64,000 bases of DNA from Diploscapter coronatus. Its lineage: Eukaryota > Nematoda > Chromadorea > Rhabditida > Rhabditidae. Positions 36,275 to 50,736 of the stretch are shown one piece after another. How positions within the stretch are numbered: the first letter of the stretch is position 1; each line of letters opens with the position of its first letter. Made by a program: the position numbers and the translations under genes. The DNA lies in NCBI GenBank assembly GCA_964036155.1, contig OZ038423.1, positions 34,487,249 to 34,551,248 on the forward strand. The letters run 5' to 3'. The notes under the pieces are model-generated. The model had not been told where the DNA came from. It saw nothing but the letters and a program-made list of their open reading frames with translations, and made no database searches.

Positions 36275-39200
36275 TTGTGTTGCTAAATGGTTGGATGATT
36301 ATATATAATAGAAAAAGATTCTTAGTTCTCTGAAACAGTAGAATTGATTCAAGAAGGAACTGGTATCATTTTGCCCTAGAGAATATCTCACATGAGTACT
36401 GGGTTTTTAGAGTATATTCGATATTGAAAATAGCCTACCTTAACTTTGTATCACCGACTTTCATCTAACCTCTCCTTCAGCCAGCCAGCCGACTGCCAAT
36501 TCGAAGACTCTATTTTCAATTTCTGTATGTTGTCTTATCAGCCAGAATTTTGTACCCTCTCGAATTTAATTTCGTCTTCAGCCTGCAAACTGCATTCAAC
36601 ATTCAGCAATCAGTCACACATCGACGATGGTAATGACATAAACGATCCGTGTATTTACGCGACGACAAACATTAAAATTCACACACAACTGCACCCAAAT
36701 GTCTCTAGTTAGATCTCAGGAAGTAGGAATAAGTGAGTAAATGAGTTAGAATTCGGAAAAAATGGAGTTGGATGATTACAATTTTCGAATTTTTTGATGA
36801 TGATCATTGATATTTTCACATCGGAGGAAAATAGTCATTTCATAAAAGAGATCTTTTACATGGCAAGCATTCTAGCTATATCTATAAATACTATAACTCA
36901 TGATGATAGGATGAAGTCTCCAAACGGGTTAAGGAGTAGGACTTATATGATAATCGAAAATTTTGAGGCAATAATCAGTTATTCACAGTGAGAAATTCAG
37001 ACGTACTTACGCAAGTACAGATTTGCAAAGACTTCCTCGATATTACACGACAGAAAAAATAAACGGTTCCAGTTCACACGAAAAAATATAACATAAAGTA
37101 AACTATGGAAAATAGAATGTCTACGTAGAAAATAGAAATAACAATTCTGAAAACGTGATAATAAGTTGTGACTTCTTGATAATCAATAGTGAAAATGCTT
37201 TGATTGTGACTATGGCTGGTAAACGATGATTGAATAGGGTTATGCAATGGAAAGAAAAAAGAAAGAATACCGATTGTCGAATCGCCGAATTGAATGGAAT
37301 GACTAACTAGTTCAGGCAGTCTCTACAATTTTAAACATCAAAATATCAGATCGGAATTCCCAATGTTCTCTCTCCCTTACTCAAACTAACCGGCTCTAAA
37401 ATCGCATGCAAAATGGGTCGGAAAAAATCGAAGAAAAATGATTCGAGAGCAGCGCAATAACAAATAACCGAATCAACAAGTGACTGCTTAAATGCTGGAA
37501 GCTATCAAATATTTTGAATGGGTCAGGAAAAATTTTATCGAGGAAACTTGGACAAAAAAGACATCGAATTTGAATAGGAAATATCTCACATTCAGTTTCA
37601 AAACACAATAACAACGGCAAAATACAATGCAATACATTTGTATTGATAAAACTGAAAATCTGTTCAAAATGAAAGGTAAGGATAGAAAATTTTCGTAATT
37701 AAAATTCGATAGACATTCTTTCAATGTCTGGTTCTCTTCATCGGGACTCATGGACTCTTTATATATCTAAAGTGTTTAGAAATTAAATTTTGCATTAAAG
37801 ATGATAGTTTTACGAAAGAAAAATTGCGCACACTTTGATACGCGGAGCAATGATTGTGAGCAAGTTATCCCAGTGAGACGATTGAGAATAGGCCATTCTA
37901 CTAAATTCGCTGATTTTATGCGTAGTGTACGGGCAGATTATCAGAATAATTCGACTTTGTGTAAACACAACCATTTCTTCAATTGATCCGATCATCGATC
38001 TCAACCAACGGGGTTTCCCCTATCACCGCATCTTTGAAAGTCAATTTCGTGATTTTCCCTAAATTCCAAGAGTTAGATTACTTTCCTAAATACTCGGTAG
38101 TAAATCTCTTCCACTCTGGCGAAGTTATACGTTCTTTCCTTCTGTCCTTGTAATCACTTGAACAAACATTTGACTTCCACAATTCAATTCCCTTCCTTCG
38201 AATTCTTGAATTTGTCTACAATTCACTCACAGGTTATGTGTTTCATTCACAACGAACAATCGTATTATTTGTTTTCCATAAGATTTCAATGTGCTCGATC
38301 TGACATCATTTTCCATGCAAGGCATGATTGTGATTTAACCTCAGAATCACAAAGACGCTACAAGAATGTCTAATTTTGAATTTATCATAACTACAGACAG
38401 TGAAGTATTTTCTAAACCTTTTAGGTTTAACATTAACTCTTTTCTCCTAAACTGTTCCCTGCATGCATATAAAATCGATAAACTAGCAATGCGAAATTTA
38501 AAATTGTAACTAAAAAAATATCTAAATTTCTGATTCCGTCTCTTCTATTCATTTTTAAAAGATTTGTTCTATTTCTATGCATTTTTTTCCTTTTTCTTTA
38601 GCAATTAAAATGATATGAAGCTGATTGGTCTTTGCTCGAAGCTCGAAATTTCCTGCAACAATTGGATCACACATAATTCGTGGAAGCGAGTTAGACTTGT
38701 GCCGGTAAAATAAGAAAGTGAGTCGAGTTAACGAGTTTTTGTTGATTCTCGAGCCCTGAGAATTCGACTGACAGAAATCGAGAGATCGACTGAGCTGAGA
38801 ACTGAATGCTGAGGCAGTTTGAGCAAAACAGCTGCTGCTATGCTGGAGGGCTGTTTGGACATGGGGTATGGGGATAAAATGAGGAAAGGGGGAGAGAGGG
38901 AGGAAAGGATGAAAACAAGCAGAGAGTAGAGAGATTGAATGAAACCGCTGCGTTTTTCATCTCTCTTTCATCTGATATCGATTTTTAGTCGCCATTTGAA
39001 TGTTGCCTGCTGCCCTTCGGTTCATTATTCATTATGCATTTAGAAGAGCAGTTGGAAGATACCTTCCTCTCCCCCTTTTCCTCGATATTTCATGCACATT
39101 CCTTTTTTGTCTTCTCAAATTTCTCTCCTTTCTTTTCACTTGCCATTTCAGTCTCTCCGCTCCGCTCTACAATCCAATTGCTTCAGGCAGTTCACATTCC

Positions 39201-40268
39201 CAATCAATTTCTAATCTTTTCCTTTTCCTTTCTTTTCTTCTTTTTGTTTCTCTTCATCAACCTTTGTCCTTTTTCTTTTCATGCCTTTTGTGCCTATTTA
39301 CCCGTTTTTAGCATTGCCTCTTCTTCTTGGCTCGTAAACTCTAACTGCTTGTTTTATTTTTTCGGTTGATTGCATTTAGGCGAATTTACTGCTTGAATTT
39401 TTCATTCCACTTGTACTATCATTTTATTTCAATCGAAACTATTTGATTTTAATCTTTATCAGCATTTTCATTGAATTATTATCTTTGTCGCTATTGCTTT
39501 GACTTGAATTCTCTAGTGCTCTTATTTTATCTCTGAATTGAGCGGGTATTAAACAAAATTTGGATTGAAGTTCACTTTGCCGAGATCTAATCAGTCATTT
39601 TTTAAAGAAATCGGTGGACTGTGTTTGAATGAACTGAAATAGGAAAGTGAATTGGTGAGAGTAAGTAGAGTAGAAGAGAGGGAGGATTGTTTCTTCTTTA
39701 GCCTTCTGAATTCGCCTGACTTCCCGTACCTCGTCGGTCGAGATATCGATTTCATGTCTGGTCCAATTTCGTCACCATGTCTCCGCGCCGTTGGAAATTC
39801 AACCAAAAAGTAGAAAGTAGAAAATCAGATCGGAGAATTGAAGTAAAAATGGTGAAAAATTGAGAGATTGAAAGATAGCACCGCAAAAACCATTCACCAA
39901 CCCTGCTTACTGAATGTTTTTGGTCGATTCAGACAAAACTTCCTTCTATTTTCAAAAGAATAATGCCTTCGTACTTTTAAGAATTTCTAAAAGATTTCCT
40001 CTGAATGTGCATAACTCAATTCCTCCTTTCTCTTCAAGCCACTGACTATATTCTTTCATACTCTTCAGCATTTCAAGCTTCCCACTCGTTTGGCTTCATT
40101 GATTCATTTTTCTTCTTTATTTTTTCTCTTTTCATAAGCGCAATTCTTCATTTTCCGTCCAGACGTTTCCGCTCGGTTTCTAAATTTAATTTCATGCAAA
40201 ACGATTGACACAATTTTCATTTGTTTTATTCGAGGGATAAAATTTCACTAGAAAGAGCAACTTTTAGG
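36275..40268. other. Intergenic region, no gene supported
   Basis: About 4 kb between divergent genes (transporter minus, CNNM plus), so it should hold both promoters. 36.3-38.6 kb is AT-rich. 39.0-39.4 and 40.0-40.2 kb are pyrimidine-rich on the plus strand, which makes long open frames of Phe/Leu/Ser that I do not believe. Confidence 0.5.
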
Positions 40269-43200
40269 ATGCGGATATCTGGGATATTTATATTAGTTGG
40301 AAGCAGCATTTTTATACCACAAACTGAGACGAAAATCGATGCTGCAGAGGGCATTCTGACTGCAGACGAGAAGAATGCCACAGGCATCGGCACTGATAGC
40401 AAAGCATCTGATGTTTCGACTACTGGGGTAAGAATTTTTTACTCATTTGTTTGGGAAGCTAATTTTGAACAATTTCCAAGCTGATCTTCAATTTCTTTCA
40501 ACGAATTGGATTCAAAAACTTTACAATCGAACGAAAACTTCAAAAAGTCGAACGTTTATTTTACCAGTTTGAAAGAATCACTAATAAAATGACTAGGTGT
40601 GAATAGCAAATTCTACCTTACGGGATGGGATTTTCTCCAATTTCATTCATTTCCAGTTTCGCAACTAATAATCGGCTATTACAAACTAATCACCCTCCCG
40701 CGACCCAATTTGAATCGGATTTCGTGAATTTCTGCACCTATTCGAAGATTAATCCATGTACGAGTTTTGAGTACACACGGTCTGACCAAGTTATAAATTG
40801 AAAGGTGGAAGATGAAAGGGCCAAATACCGGAAATAGGACTGTAAATGCATGTCTGAATGGGGGGTGACTGGAGTTCGGGCTGAGGGGCTGAAAGGTAGA
40901 CAAACATTCTCGAATTGAGAAATAGGGAAACTTGGTACATTAGGTCTGGAAAGTGGGGAGTGGAAGAGGAGAGGGAGTGCGAATAGGCGAATAAGAAACA
41001 AAGCAAATCGAGTGAAATCCCTCCTTCTCTTGGAGTGGTTCCTTCGAGCGACTCCCCGACCCTGGGCACTAAGCAATGGCTCCTCCTTCATTTCCCATTC
41101 CCTTGTCGATCGAGCAAATCCACAATGAGGAGGCCTCACTTCTTCCTTTCTCTTTCCCTTTTTCATTCATTCTTTTTCTGCGCGACGTCTCTTTCTTCCT
41201 TCTGTCTTTTCGTCCTTTCCATGCAGTTTTGTTACCCCCGAGTCGTGAGCATTTGCTTTCTGCCTTGCCTTTTATTTTTGCTCTTCATATTCGAGATGTG
41301 CCACTGCGTGGGGAATTGGGGAGAGTAGAGGGCTTAGCCAGAGAGGGACACAGGGCAGTCGGGGGAAGAATGATTGCTAAAGTGATGTTCCTTGATTCTC
41401 CCTAATTTATTCAATAATTCACAATTGATTGCTGTTCGCGTTTCAGCTGCCCATCCCTCCCGCATCGCCAACCAACGCATCGACCATGTCGAGGAAGCCA
41501 AATATCTATGGAATGCGAGTCGAATTGCCTGCAGACGACCCATTCGGCTATGATGTAAGTTGAAATTTAGTCTTTCTTTAAGTTTTCCTAAAGAGAAAAT
41601 ATTATGATCAGGTCCAACCAGAAATTCTGGTAAATTTACTTTTATCCAGATTTACCTTACGGTAAATTGAAGAACAACAATAATTTGCTTTCGTTTTTAT
41701 TCACGAGATTTCTGGCCAGGATATTTCTTCGAATTTAATTTATTCTCCACGCACTTCATCAGTGCAACATAACGGAATTTACAAACTGCCTCCATAATTT
41801 TACGCATCTATTCATTGTCAAATCTCACAACGCGAACTTCGAATTCGGAATTCCTTTCCCTTTTTCGTTCGAATTCGAAATTCTTCAAATGGAGGCCTTT
41901 ATCAAATTGTCCGAATTTCTCTCTTCATGCGCAATGCTTTCATCGTTCGTTCGAAAGACCGAATTCATTTTTACACCTAGCAAGGGTATGAAATTGCACA
42001 TTTTCACACATAGCATTGTTGATTTAGATTTCTCAGAATGATTACAGGAAAAGCAATTTTCAATCAACATTTTTATATTCATCCCTAGTATAAACTTTAC
42101 AATGCGTGAAAACAGTATTATTGTAGGAAATTTCCAATCAAACTAAAATGATCATAATAATTTCAGGAAACGGGAGTATGCATCGTCACTCCGAACGAGG
42201 AGTTCAAAGTGGCCATTTACGGGAATCACTTCGACAAGATCGACAAGCTGTACTTCACGCATACGGACAACTGTTCCGATCCGACCAGGACAATCGATCC
42301 TGTCAACAATTTCCTACATCTTCTTCCTCATAAGGTATGTAGGCTTTATTACGAGCAAATGTTGAAATTCAATTATTTTGTTTGTTTGAGCTAAAAGTAC
42401 TATAGTACAGGGCGCGTCAAAAGTCTGGACCATTAAAGATATTTCCAAAAATTCTGAATTTATTTTATCTGGCCCTTATCATTGAATTTTCTATAGCCAC
42501 ATGTTCAAAGGGAAAACATACCGACTTTTTACACATCCTATAATATGATTTTGTAATATTGAACCGATGAAAAATCTTTTGCAATATGTTGCATGCTAAA
42601 GAATAGGGTTGTATTAGCGTTAGGACCGCGCGAACTTTTGACTTCGATTTCATGAGACTCATGATTACAGAAATTTTTAGAGATGCAATTACTTCGATTT
42701 TTATTCGAGCTGGAGACGTTATGCTAGTTTCATTTAGATGTAGGCGCTCTGAAAAATTAAAATTTCGATTTCAACTTAGAAGGTTCGAATTTTTCAATTT
42801 CCCGCGACCCTGGTTACCATCATCAGATTATTGAAATAACATGTTACACAACATCTTACTTGAAATAATCTCGCAACGTTTGCAGGCAGATTTCAAACTG
42901 AGTGTTCCGCTTCTGCCAGAAGGAGTGCATGCATACAAGATGTGTGTCAAAGCCAAGGGGATGCCTATTCCTGATCTCCCAGTCAGTTGTTTCCCTAATT
43001 TTTGTTTTACTTTATCATTAATAACGATTTTTAGCTTGAAGACATTTCTACGTGGATAACCACGGAGAAACCACCCAAGGAATATCTCGTGCCGATTTGG
43101 GCTCAGGTTAATAATTCCATTACTATCTACGAATTTTACTATTGCTACTATTACTCATAGATTCGAAAATATAGCGTGACACTTCGAAAAAGAAACTGAA

Positions 43201-46200
43201 TTCTTTAGTCTTTCTTTTCCTTTATGGCTAGTTTTCGTCGTGTAAACAATAATTGCAGGATTTGAGGGCTCAATTTCATGCACTTCATAAAAATTTACGC
43301 GGAAGAAAAACATTCTTAGACAATTGTTTCAAAAACATCAAGTTTTATTTAATTTAAATAGTTTTTCAGATAGTAATCGTGGCATTTTGTCTGTGCATGT
43401 CGGCTCTCTTCTCCGGCTTGACTTTGGGATTGATGTCTCTGACTCCGCAAGAGTTGGAGTTGGTCATCAAATCCGGCTCACTCACTGAAGCGAAATGCGC
43501 TCAGAAGATATTGCCAGTCAGGAAGAAAGGTTCGATTTTATTCAATGAGGAGTTTAAGGAATTTGATTCTAAAATTTTCTTGAATTTTGACTTTGATCAC
43601 CCAGATCTTCAATGTGTTGAAGACTATTCAAAATTCATTACCCTTTCAACTTCGAATTGTGATTTAAGGAAATCAGTTATTATGTACCCTACTGCTCGGC
43701 AATGTCATTGTGAATTCGGCTATTTCAATTATAATGGGAGAATTGGCTCCTGGCCTCCTCGCGCTGTTCATTTCATCACTTGGAATCGTCATTTTTGGCG
43801 AAATTATTCCGCAAAGTATATGTGTCAAGTGAGTTTTTTTGTTATTTTTTATTCAACTAGAAAATGGGGATGCAGACCTTGTCACTTTAAAAGTCCATAA
43901 ATAATGATTTCGAGCGTTTCTTTCGAGTTTGTCTCCTTTCCTATTCTTCGCATAACACAATTTGTGGTGATTTTTGATGATTTGAGCTGAAAACGACAAT
44001 TTACATAGCAATTCTTCGCCGAATTTTGTGATGAAGCTACATACTTCGAAGATTTTTTTTCTTTTAATTTATCAAAGAAAACAAAGAATGTCGGAATTTT
44101 GGTTTGCATATCATAATCCTGGTGGTGTTAAAAATTCCGATTCTGGTTTCTAATTTTTCAAAATTGAACTTTTTAACATACCTGCTCATAGTTGATTGAG
44201 TGTGCTATTTTATTGCAGAAAGGGCTTGGAAGTGGGTGCGCACACGATCGGCATAACCAACTTCTTCCGCTTCATCACATTCCCCTTGGCCTACCCAATT
44301 AGCAAGTTGCTGGACTGTCTGCTGGGAGACGAGTACCAGTCCTACGACAGGAAGAGGCTCATGGAGCTCATCAAAATGTCGATGAAGGAGAACGGGGTCA
44401 TGAGCAATGAAATGCGGATTGCTGTGGGCGCGCTCGAGATCGCGGACAAGATCGTCGAGAACGTCATGACCAAATTACCTGTGAGTTTTCTTTGCTTATC
44501 ATTTCTAAAATGGCCATAAGTGAGAAATAAAATTGTGCAAAGCACAAAATTCAAACTTAAAATAGAAAAAAAAACTGCTTGGAAATAACTTGCAAAATTT
44601 GACCATACAATTCGTTACTTTCAGTGCAGTTAGAACATACCTGATAAGAAGATTAAAACAATCTTAACGATGATGTCTTTTTTCAAAGAAAAATTTTATC
44701 CTTATCATTTTAGGACGTATTCATGCTGCCAGACACAACTGTGCTCAACGCTAAAACTGTGATGGAAATAGTCAAAATGGGCTATACGAGAATTCCGGTA
44801 TACACGAATGGAGACAAGAACAATGTTACTGACTTGCTATTTGTGAAGGTTGCCAATATTTATCTATTTAAAAAAATTCTAAAAATAGTTTAATTTTTAA
44901 CATTTTTAAAATTAAACGGCACTGTGATTGAAATAATTCGTTCTATAATCATAAACTTCAATAATTTCAATTTTCACCAATGAATACTATTATAGGATCT
45001 CGCATTGCTTGATCCGGATGACAATTTCACAGTGAAAACAGTCTGTGGCTATCATAAGCATCCTGTCAAATTCGTTATGAATGACACTCCGCTCCCGCAT
45101 CTCCTTGAAGCATTCAAGAAAGGCGAAGGTCACTTGGCCATGGTATGATTATTCAACTTATTGATTAAAAACTTTTACATAACATTTTAAGGTGAAAAAG
45201 TTGATTTCAAACGATGACAAGGATCCTTCATATGAATTAGTTGGAGTCGTCACTCTCGAGGATATCGTTGAAGAAATTCTTCAGGTAAACCGTTTCCTGA
45301 AGAAAAAGCCTTGAATTTGTGATTTAGGCGGAAATCTTCGATGAAACGGATGTGATTTCTGATAATGTGCAAAAGGCGAAGATAACAAAGGAACATCCGC
45401 GAGACTTGACGAAATACTTCGACAAGGAAGCACCGCAAGTGCAGATTTCTATGCAGGTAAGCTTTTGTAAAGCTTTAATGATGAAACAAGGATTTTTAAC
45501 GCTTCAATTTTTACTATTGAATATCGTTAGAAGTTGAAAACGGCTACATTTTGCGTAGTATATAAAAAATCAACTGAGTATCAGTTGGAAAACGGTCGTG
45601 AAATGATTAAAAATCATTTTGTCATGATGCATTTCCAATTTCAGATCCAAATGGTCGCTTTGCAATGGCTGGTTGCGAACGAAGAGGCTTTCACTCCAAA
45701 GTACATCGACACCACTGTGCTCGAGAGACTTATTAGGAATAGCGCTAAGAGGGTATGCATTTTACAGAAATCCAATGTTCTATCAGAAATAAATTCAGGT
45801 CGACATTTCGACTCTTCACGCGATGGCCAATGAGAACGACAAGATGATTGTGCCGAGACTGGCCAAACTGTACACGAAGGATGAGCTCAGCGATAAGTTC
45901 ATTCTTATTTTGGAAGGGCGAGTGAGTGTCACTATTGGACAGGTACTAAATTTTACGATACTTTTTCATTTGCATCATTTGGAGCTTTTTTTAAAAATTA
46001 TTTTTGTGAGAGCATATCATTTTTTAAAAGACTTTTGAAATTTCTATAATGTGATTTTTTTATTACTTAAAATTTTTATTTTCTGCTAAATTTACTATTT
46101 AAAGGATAACAATTTTACGAGAAATTTAAAATTTCTAGAGTGGAATGACCTTCGAAGCCGGTCCCTGGCACAGTTTCGGCTCTGATGTGATGAAGAAGCT

Positions 46201-47223
46201 GGTCGCCAGTGCAGGCACTCTCGGTCGCTCCATGTCCATCGTCGACACTTCTGACCTGTCGGCCAGAAGACCTGATCTCATGTTCATTCCGGATTACAAC
46301 GTTAGTGATAACTTGATCTTCTTCAGTCAGACACCTGGTTTAGGTAATTGTGAAAGACGAATGCACTTATTTGGAAGTCAGCGTCGCTGCCTACATCAAC
46401 GCTTATAAATCGTCACTCATGCAGAGAGAAAGGTAATGTTTTCGTAAATTATCTGCTAATGGATAATAGTGCTAGAATTTATCCAACTTAGGATTAGGCA
46501 TTAGCTCCAACTGTGCGAACTTAAATGTAAAGTTTTAACCAATTTTCGGCTTAGGAAAATTCTAATTTAACGTTGAATCTTGAACCTTCCTTTGAATTCT
46601 ATTTGAATAGTGTTTTACTGCTTCTAAAAGCAATGAACGCCGAATTTCCCTATCTATCAATGATATTTGCAGATCACCAGCGAATTCTCGCAGTCCGTCT
46701 CTGCGAAGGAAAAGCACTCTATCAGAAGTGTCGAATTCGCAGGAACCCCCCCTAATTGCCGATCCGACGGCCCTACTCGTACCCGAAACCGGAAGGGGAT
46801 CCGTCGGACCTCAAGAAGCTGCTCGAGCGCTGAATTCTGCTGCTAATTCTCCTAAGGGAAACGATTACAAGGAAGCGCCTAGAGCCGAAGAGGTAAGGTT
46901 TTCAAACTATTGCAAAAATCTTGGCTAAAGATGAGGCGTAAAAATTTATTGAATCAGCACGTGAGAAGATATACATTTCTCAACAAATCACTCAAGAACA
47001 GACTTGGGACTTTTCAGCCGCAAAAATTCGGTTATCATCATCTCTCGTCCCATTATTCAAAATAGTAATGCGAAACTGAATGGAATAATTCACCGCATAA
47101 AGAGTATTTGCGATGGAAAACGCCCCAAGTCTGTTCACGAGAATTTGATTCATTTGAAAGGTCGACTAATTTTTTTTATTTCAGGAAGAAATGTCTCTGC
47201 TCTCGCATCGTGAGCCTTCATAA
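40269..47223 (+). CDS. CNNM/ACDP-type magnesium transport protein
   Basis: CNNM proteins sit in the basolateral membrane and handle magnesium efflux. Eighteen or so exons give about 820 residues. The ATG is one base after CTTTTAG, a spliced-leader type acceptor. Order of parts: signal peptide ([15 protein letters not shown]), an extracellular region ([29 protein letters not shown]), the DUF21 membrane domain ([60 protein letters not shown]), a CBS pair ([37 protein letters not shown]...[14 protein letters not shown]), a cyclic-nucleotide-binding-like fold (LVANEEAF...[12 protein letters not shown]) and a Ser-rich cytoplasmic tail ending LLSHREPS. All hallmarks of the family are present. Two introns end in AAG (43666-43668 and 45189-45191). 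An intron holds a mariner-like end at 42409. Which of the nematode cnnm paralogues it is was not resolved. Confidence 0.93.
42409..42650. mobile_element. Possible mariner/Tc1-like remnant in a CNNM intron
   Basis: TACAGGGCGCGTCAAAAGTC followed by TGGACC (42407-42432) looks like a mariner-type terminal repeat. An inverted relic, CGCGCGAACTTTTGACTTCG, lies at about 42628-42647. About 200 bases of AT-rich DNA without a frame lie between. The right end is only partly matched, so the limits are uncertain. Confidence 0.45.
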
Positions 47224-50200
47224 TCGATTTATTATCATCCGTGATATTAACAATGCGGGTAATATTTAAAAGTCACTATTTTGTACATTCCTTTAGAATT
47301 ACAGAATTTTTAAATTTATTTGTTGTTATTTTATTGTTACATTAGGATTAGCAGATTTCGTTTATTCAGGGCAAATTTAAAGCTTTTATATACTCATTAC
47401 TATCACTAAATCCTCCTTATTTTTATTGCCAAACGACTTATTGAATCTGTGTCTGAGCAAATTGTTGTGCATTTCCAGAGTTTATTTCACTCTTCATCTT
47501 CTGTTTTTCATTCAGCCTTGTTTTAAAATTTGCGTCATTTTTTCCCTTCTTTGTTGATATTTGTTCAAGCAATTTGTGCCTTTAATGAGGAATAAAACTT
47601 GCTCTTAGAATCAAGAAATTTGAATTTTCGCGTTATATTTAGAGGAATAAAAACTTTAATCGAAATAAACCTTTTTTTATATAAATTATGCGAAAATTAG
47701 GGATTATCCATAATCTTTCTTACAAAAGAATATTGACAAATTGGAGATTATCCTTCATTTATTCAACCAGTCAGATCAACCAAATAGCCTGTTCGCAATC
47801 CGAACAGTTATTGCCAAGAAGAGTGTATGGGTAAGATAAATCCAAAGATTTCTTCCTGTCAGTTCGCCCTTTGACTGATTAGATCTGCCGCAGTCGCGCT
47901 ACGTTCCTTTCTTTCCTCTTACCTTCCCTTTGCTCCGAAGTGAGATTCCGATATTCTCAATCAATTATTCTCTAGTTCTCTATCCGTATAATTATGTTCT
48001 GTATCGTTTCATGGAATTGGACCATGTTCCGTGAAAAATAGTAATACAAATTCTTTACATTTTTCTCGATAATCCTTATGGATGTTACTTTGCTCTTAAT
48101 TCATTTTTTAATAAAATTCAGGAATGGATTGAAATCGATCCATTTCCAAAATTTGTATTATCTTTCTTATTTCAACGCGCAAAAAGGTTATTCGAGCATA
48201 GAGGGGACAAGCAGAATCTGGCAACCCTATAACGAAATAATGTGTTGAGTGAAGAGAGCTAGAGACATAGTCTCGAAGCGTTTCCTCCGCATGTACCAGC
48301 TACCGCTGACCCTTTTTTCCGCACCACTAATACCGTTTTGGACTACAAAAATTACGAGAAAAAACATCTACTCTTTTATAGACCCTTATGCCTTTCATAT
48401 ACTTTGCCATCGATTTCCAACCTCAATCCACAATTTCAACTGAACTCTCATACTCTGTACCCCGTTCGATGCCTATCTGCAACCACAGTGTTCATTCACC
48501 TGCCACAATCGCTCTTCCCTATTATCTGGCCGATTGGCATCTATTTGCCCTGCCATTTCTGCCAGCCCCCGCCCACAGATGCATCGCCAGATATTTCAAA
48601 TTGTCCCCCAAAATTTACCTGTACAGAGAAAGCGAAGCGAGAAAATTAAAGGAATCGACATATTTTGTCGGTTCGCCTCTCCTCTTTATGTCACTCACTC
48701 TCACCTCATCTCTGCTTCTTATTTCTCTCAAATTCTATTAGTCTCACTTCGTTCTTTAACAGTCAGACCCCACGGAGATCACTATCTTCTAGCGTTTTTG
48801 CTGTTGAGCGATGTGTTTGATATAAAAGAGGGAAGGGAGAAGGACGGAGAGGAATGAGAGGTAGAGAAGTAGACGGACACGTCTTCTGTCTTCGATTTGC
48901 CTCTTTCCTTATTCGAAGTCAGCTAGTCGAGTTCAAACGAGGACGGTCACTGTGAAATGAGGAATAACGTGAAAGAAGAGGAAAATTTGAAAATAATGAT
49001 GACAAGCCTAATCAATCAGTGAAAAACTCGAGTTGGCACCAAATTCGTATTGACATTATGAAGTTACGGTAGTCTTTCGTCTCATCATTGATGATAAACT
49101 TGGCAGTTTGTTTGTTGTTTTCCCTCAGTTAATCGTTCAATAATTCATCCTCGCCTTCTTCCCACCTGTTTCCCTCTTCCTTCTTCCAATTTGCCTTTAG
49201 CACATCACAAATAATCGTCGCTGCTCGATCGGTGGTTCATAAATACGATTGGAAGTGATTTACGAGAGCCAAACAAATGCACTAAAGAGTTATAGAGAAT
49301 GACACCATAGGCGGACAAGTTGTCGGTAATTAGTGTGGGAAGAATAGCTATAGGATGGGTATTTTCTCATAAATACACTAGTGAAGCAATAATATCATTT
49401 ATTCAATAAGAAAAAAGCTAATCTTCACACATAACCTAAAATTGGTATTATTTTTCTCTGATTATGAGCAAGAATTTTCATTGTATAGGGTTTGGCAAAG
49501 TATTTGCACGAAGAACATTAGACTTGACTTCGATAAGCTAAAACACTGAACAAAACATGGTTAACTTGACGGTTATGAGGATTGAAATATGAAAATATGG
49601 AAATACGAAAATGGTATCTGAAAATTTCCACACACCTATATCGGCACCTTTATGAAATCATTTTGGGCCGAATACTTTTGCCATGCTCTGTAATCGATAA
49701 AACTGAATAGTGCTTGCTCAAGAATTTTCTCTGCACAAGATTCCCGATCCTCTCTCCTCCTGTCTTTCAAAACATCTCCATCTTGTGCCAACTCAACATT
49801 CTTACAATTCATAGGCATTTTCTTTATTCAACGATTTCGTAAAAGATAAAGAAAGTAAATAAATTTCATTCGCATAAACGTGAAAAATCTTATTTGACAA
49901 AGAAATCATAATTTCATCACAATAGAATAGCTCTCAAATAAAATAATCATGCAGAAATTAGCAGTTTGAAAAGAAAAGAAAAGAAATAAATTAGGAATCT
50001 CAGAAAATGTTTGTATAGATGCAAAAATCTCAGGATCACATTTGAAGTTTGGAAAGAAATAAGGCAACTGAGAGAAATCGATGCCATTGGCAGAAGAATA
50101 AATGAAGATGGGAAATTAGCTTCTGGCCACAGGGCATGATTATTCTGGACGGAATTTTGATAGATCTGCAAGAATTTTATGCTTGAAAATAGAGTGATGA

Positions 50201-50736
50201 GGAGAATGAATAAAAATATCAAGTTTGCGGCAATTGATATTTGCAAAAATCTGAAAATAATTTATAGCTAGATTAAATTTTAAATTGAACAATAGATAGT
50301 CGAGATCAGCCTCTCAGGCCGTCTCTTCTCTCGTCGCGAGAATAAATCAGGCAAGAATCCTAGTTCTGAGGCAGAGTGAAGTAAAGAAAATAGCCACAAT
50401 TAAAGTCTCCAAAATAATGATGATAAAACTCTGGTTTGTAAAGAATGAACAGAAATATTGCAACTGAATGTTAGACCTTGTCGAATTTGAGATATTCCAA
50501 CATATTTTACAGAAAATGAAGGAAAAGAAAAGATACTTTGTACCCCCAACGCCGAAACCCGGATATAGAAATGAATGGAGTCCTATCGTATTTGTCACTA
50601 AAATTTCATCGCAATAATTTTCAAATATCATCATTTTTGATAATGACTAAATTTACAAATAGTTATGATGTCCTCCTCGTCGACAAATATAATATGGGTA
50701 AGATGAAGATAAGATTGAAGTGAATGAGAACGAGTT
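47224..50736. other. Intergenic region between convergent genes
   Basis: Holds the 3' UTRs of CNNM (AATAAA at 47591-47596) and elt-1. 48.2-48.9 kb is pyrimidine-rich on the plus strand. Two hydrophobic minus-strand open frames (49947-50246 and 50347-50634) have no domain; the first lacks an ATG but follows a good TTTTCAG, so a small exon cannot be excluded. Confidence 0.45.

Noticed and set aside
39000..41405. Long Phe/Leu/Ser-rich open frames on both strands
   Set aside because: Caused by pyrimidine-rich DNA; no domains, no consistent splice sites, and the second part is a CNNM intron.
49947..50634. Two hydrophobic minus-strand open frames downstream of elt-1
   Set aside because: AT-rich sequence gives hydrophobic codons by chance; the first has no ATG, and no domain is seen, though an exon cannot be fully excluded.
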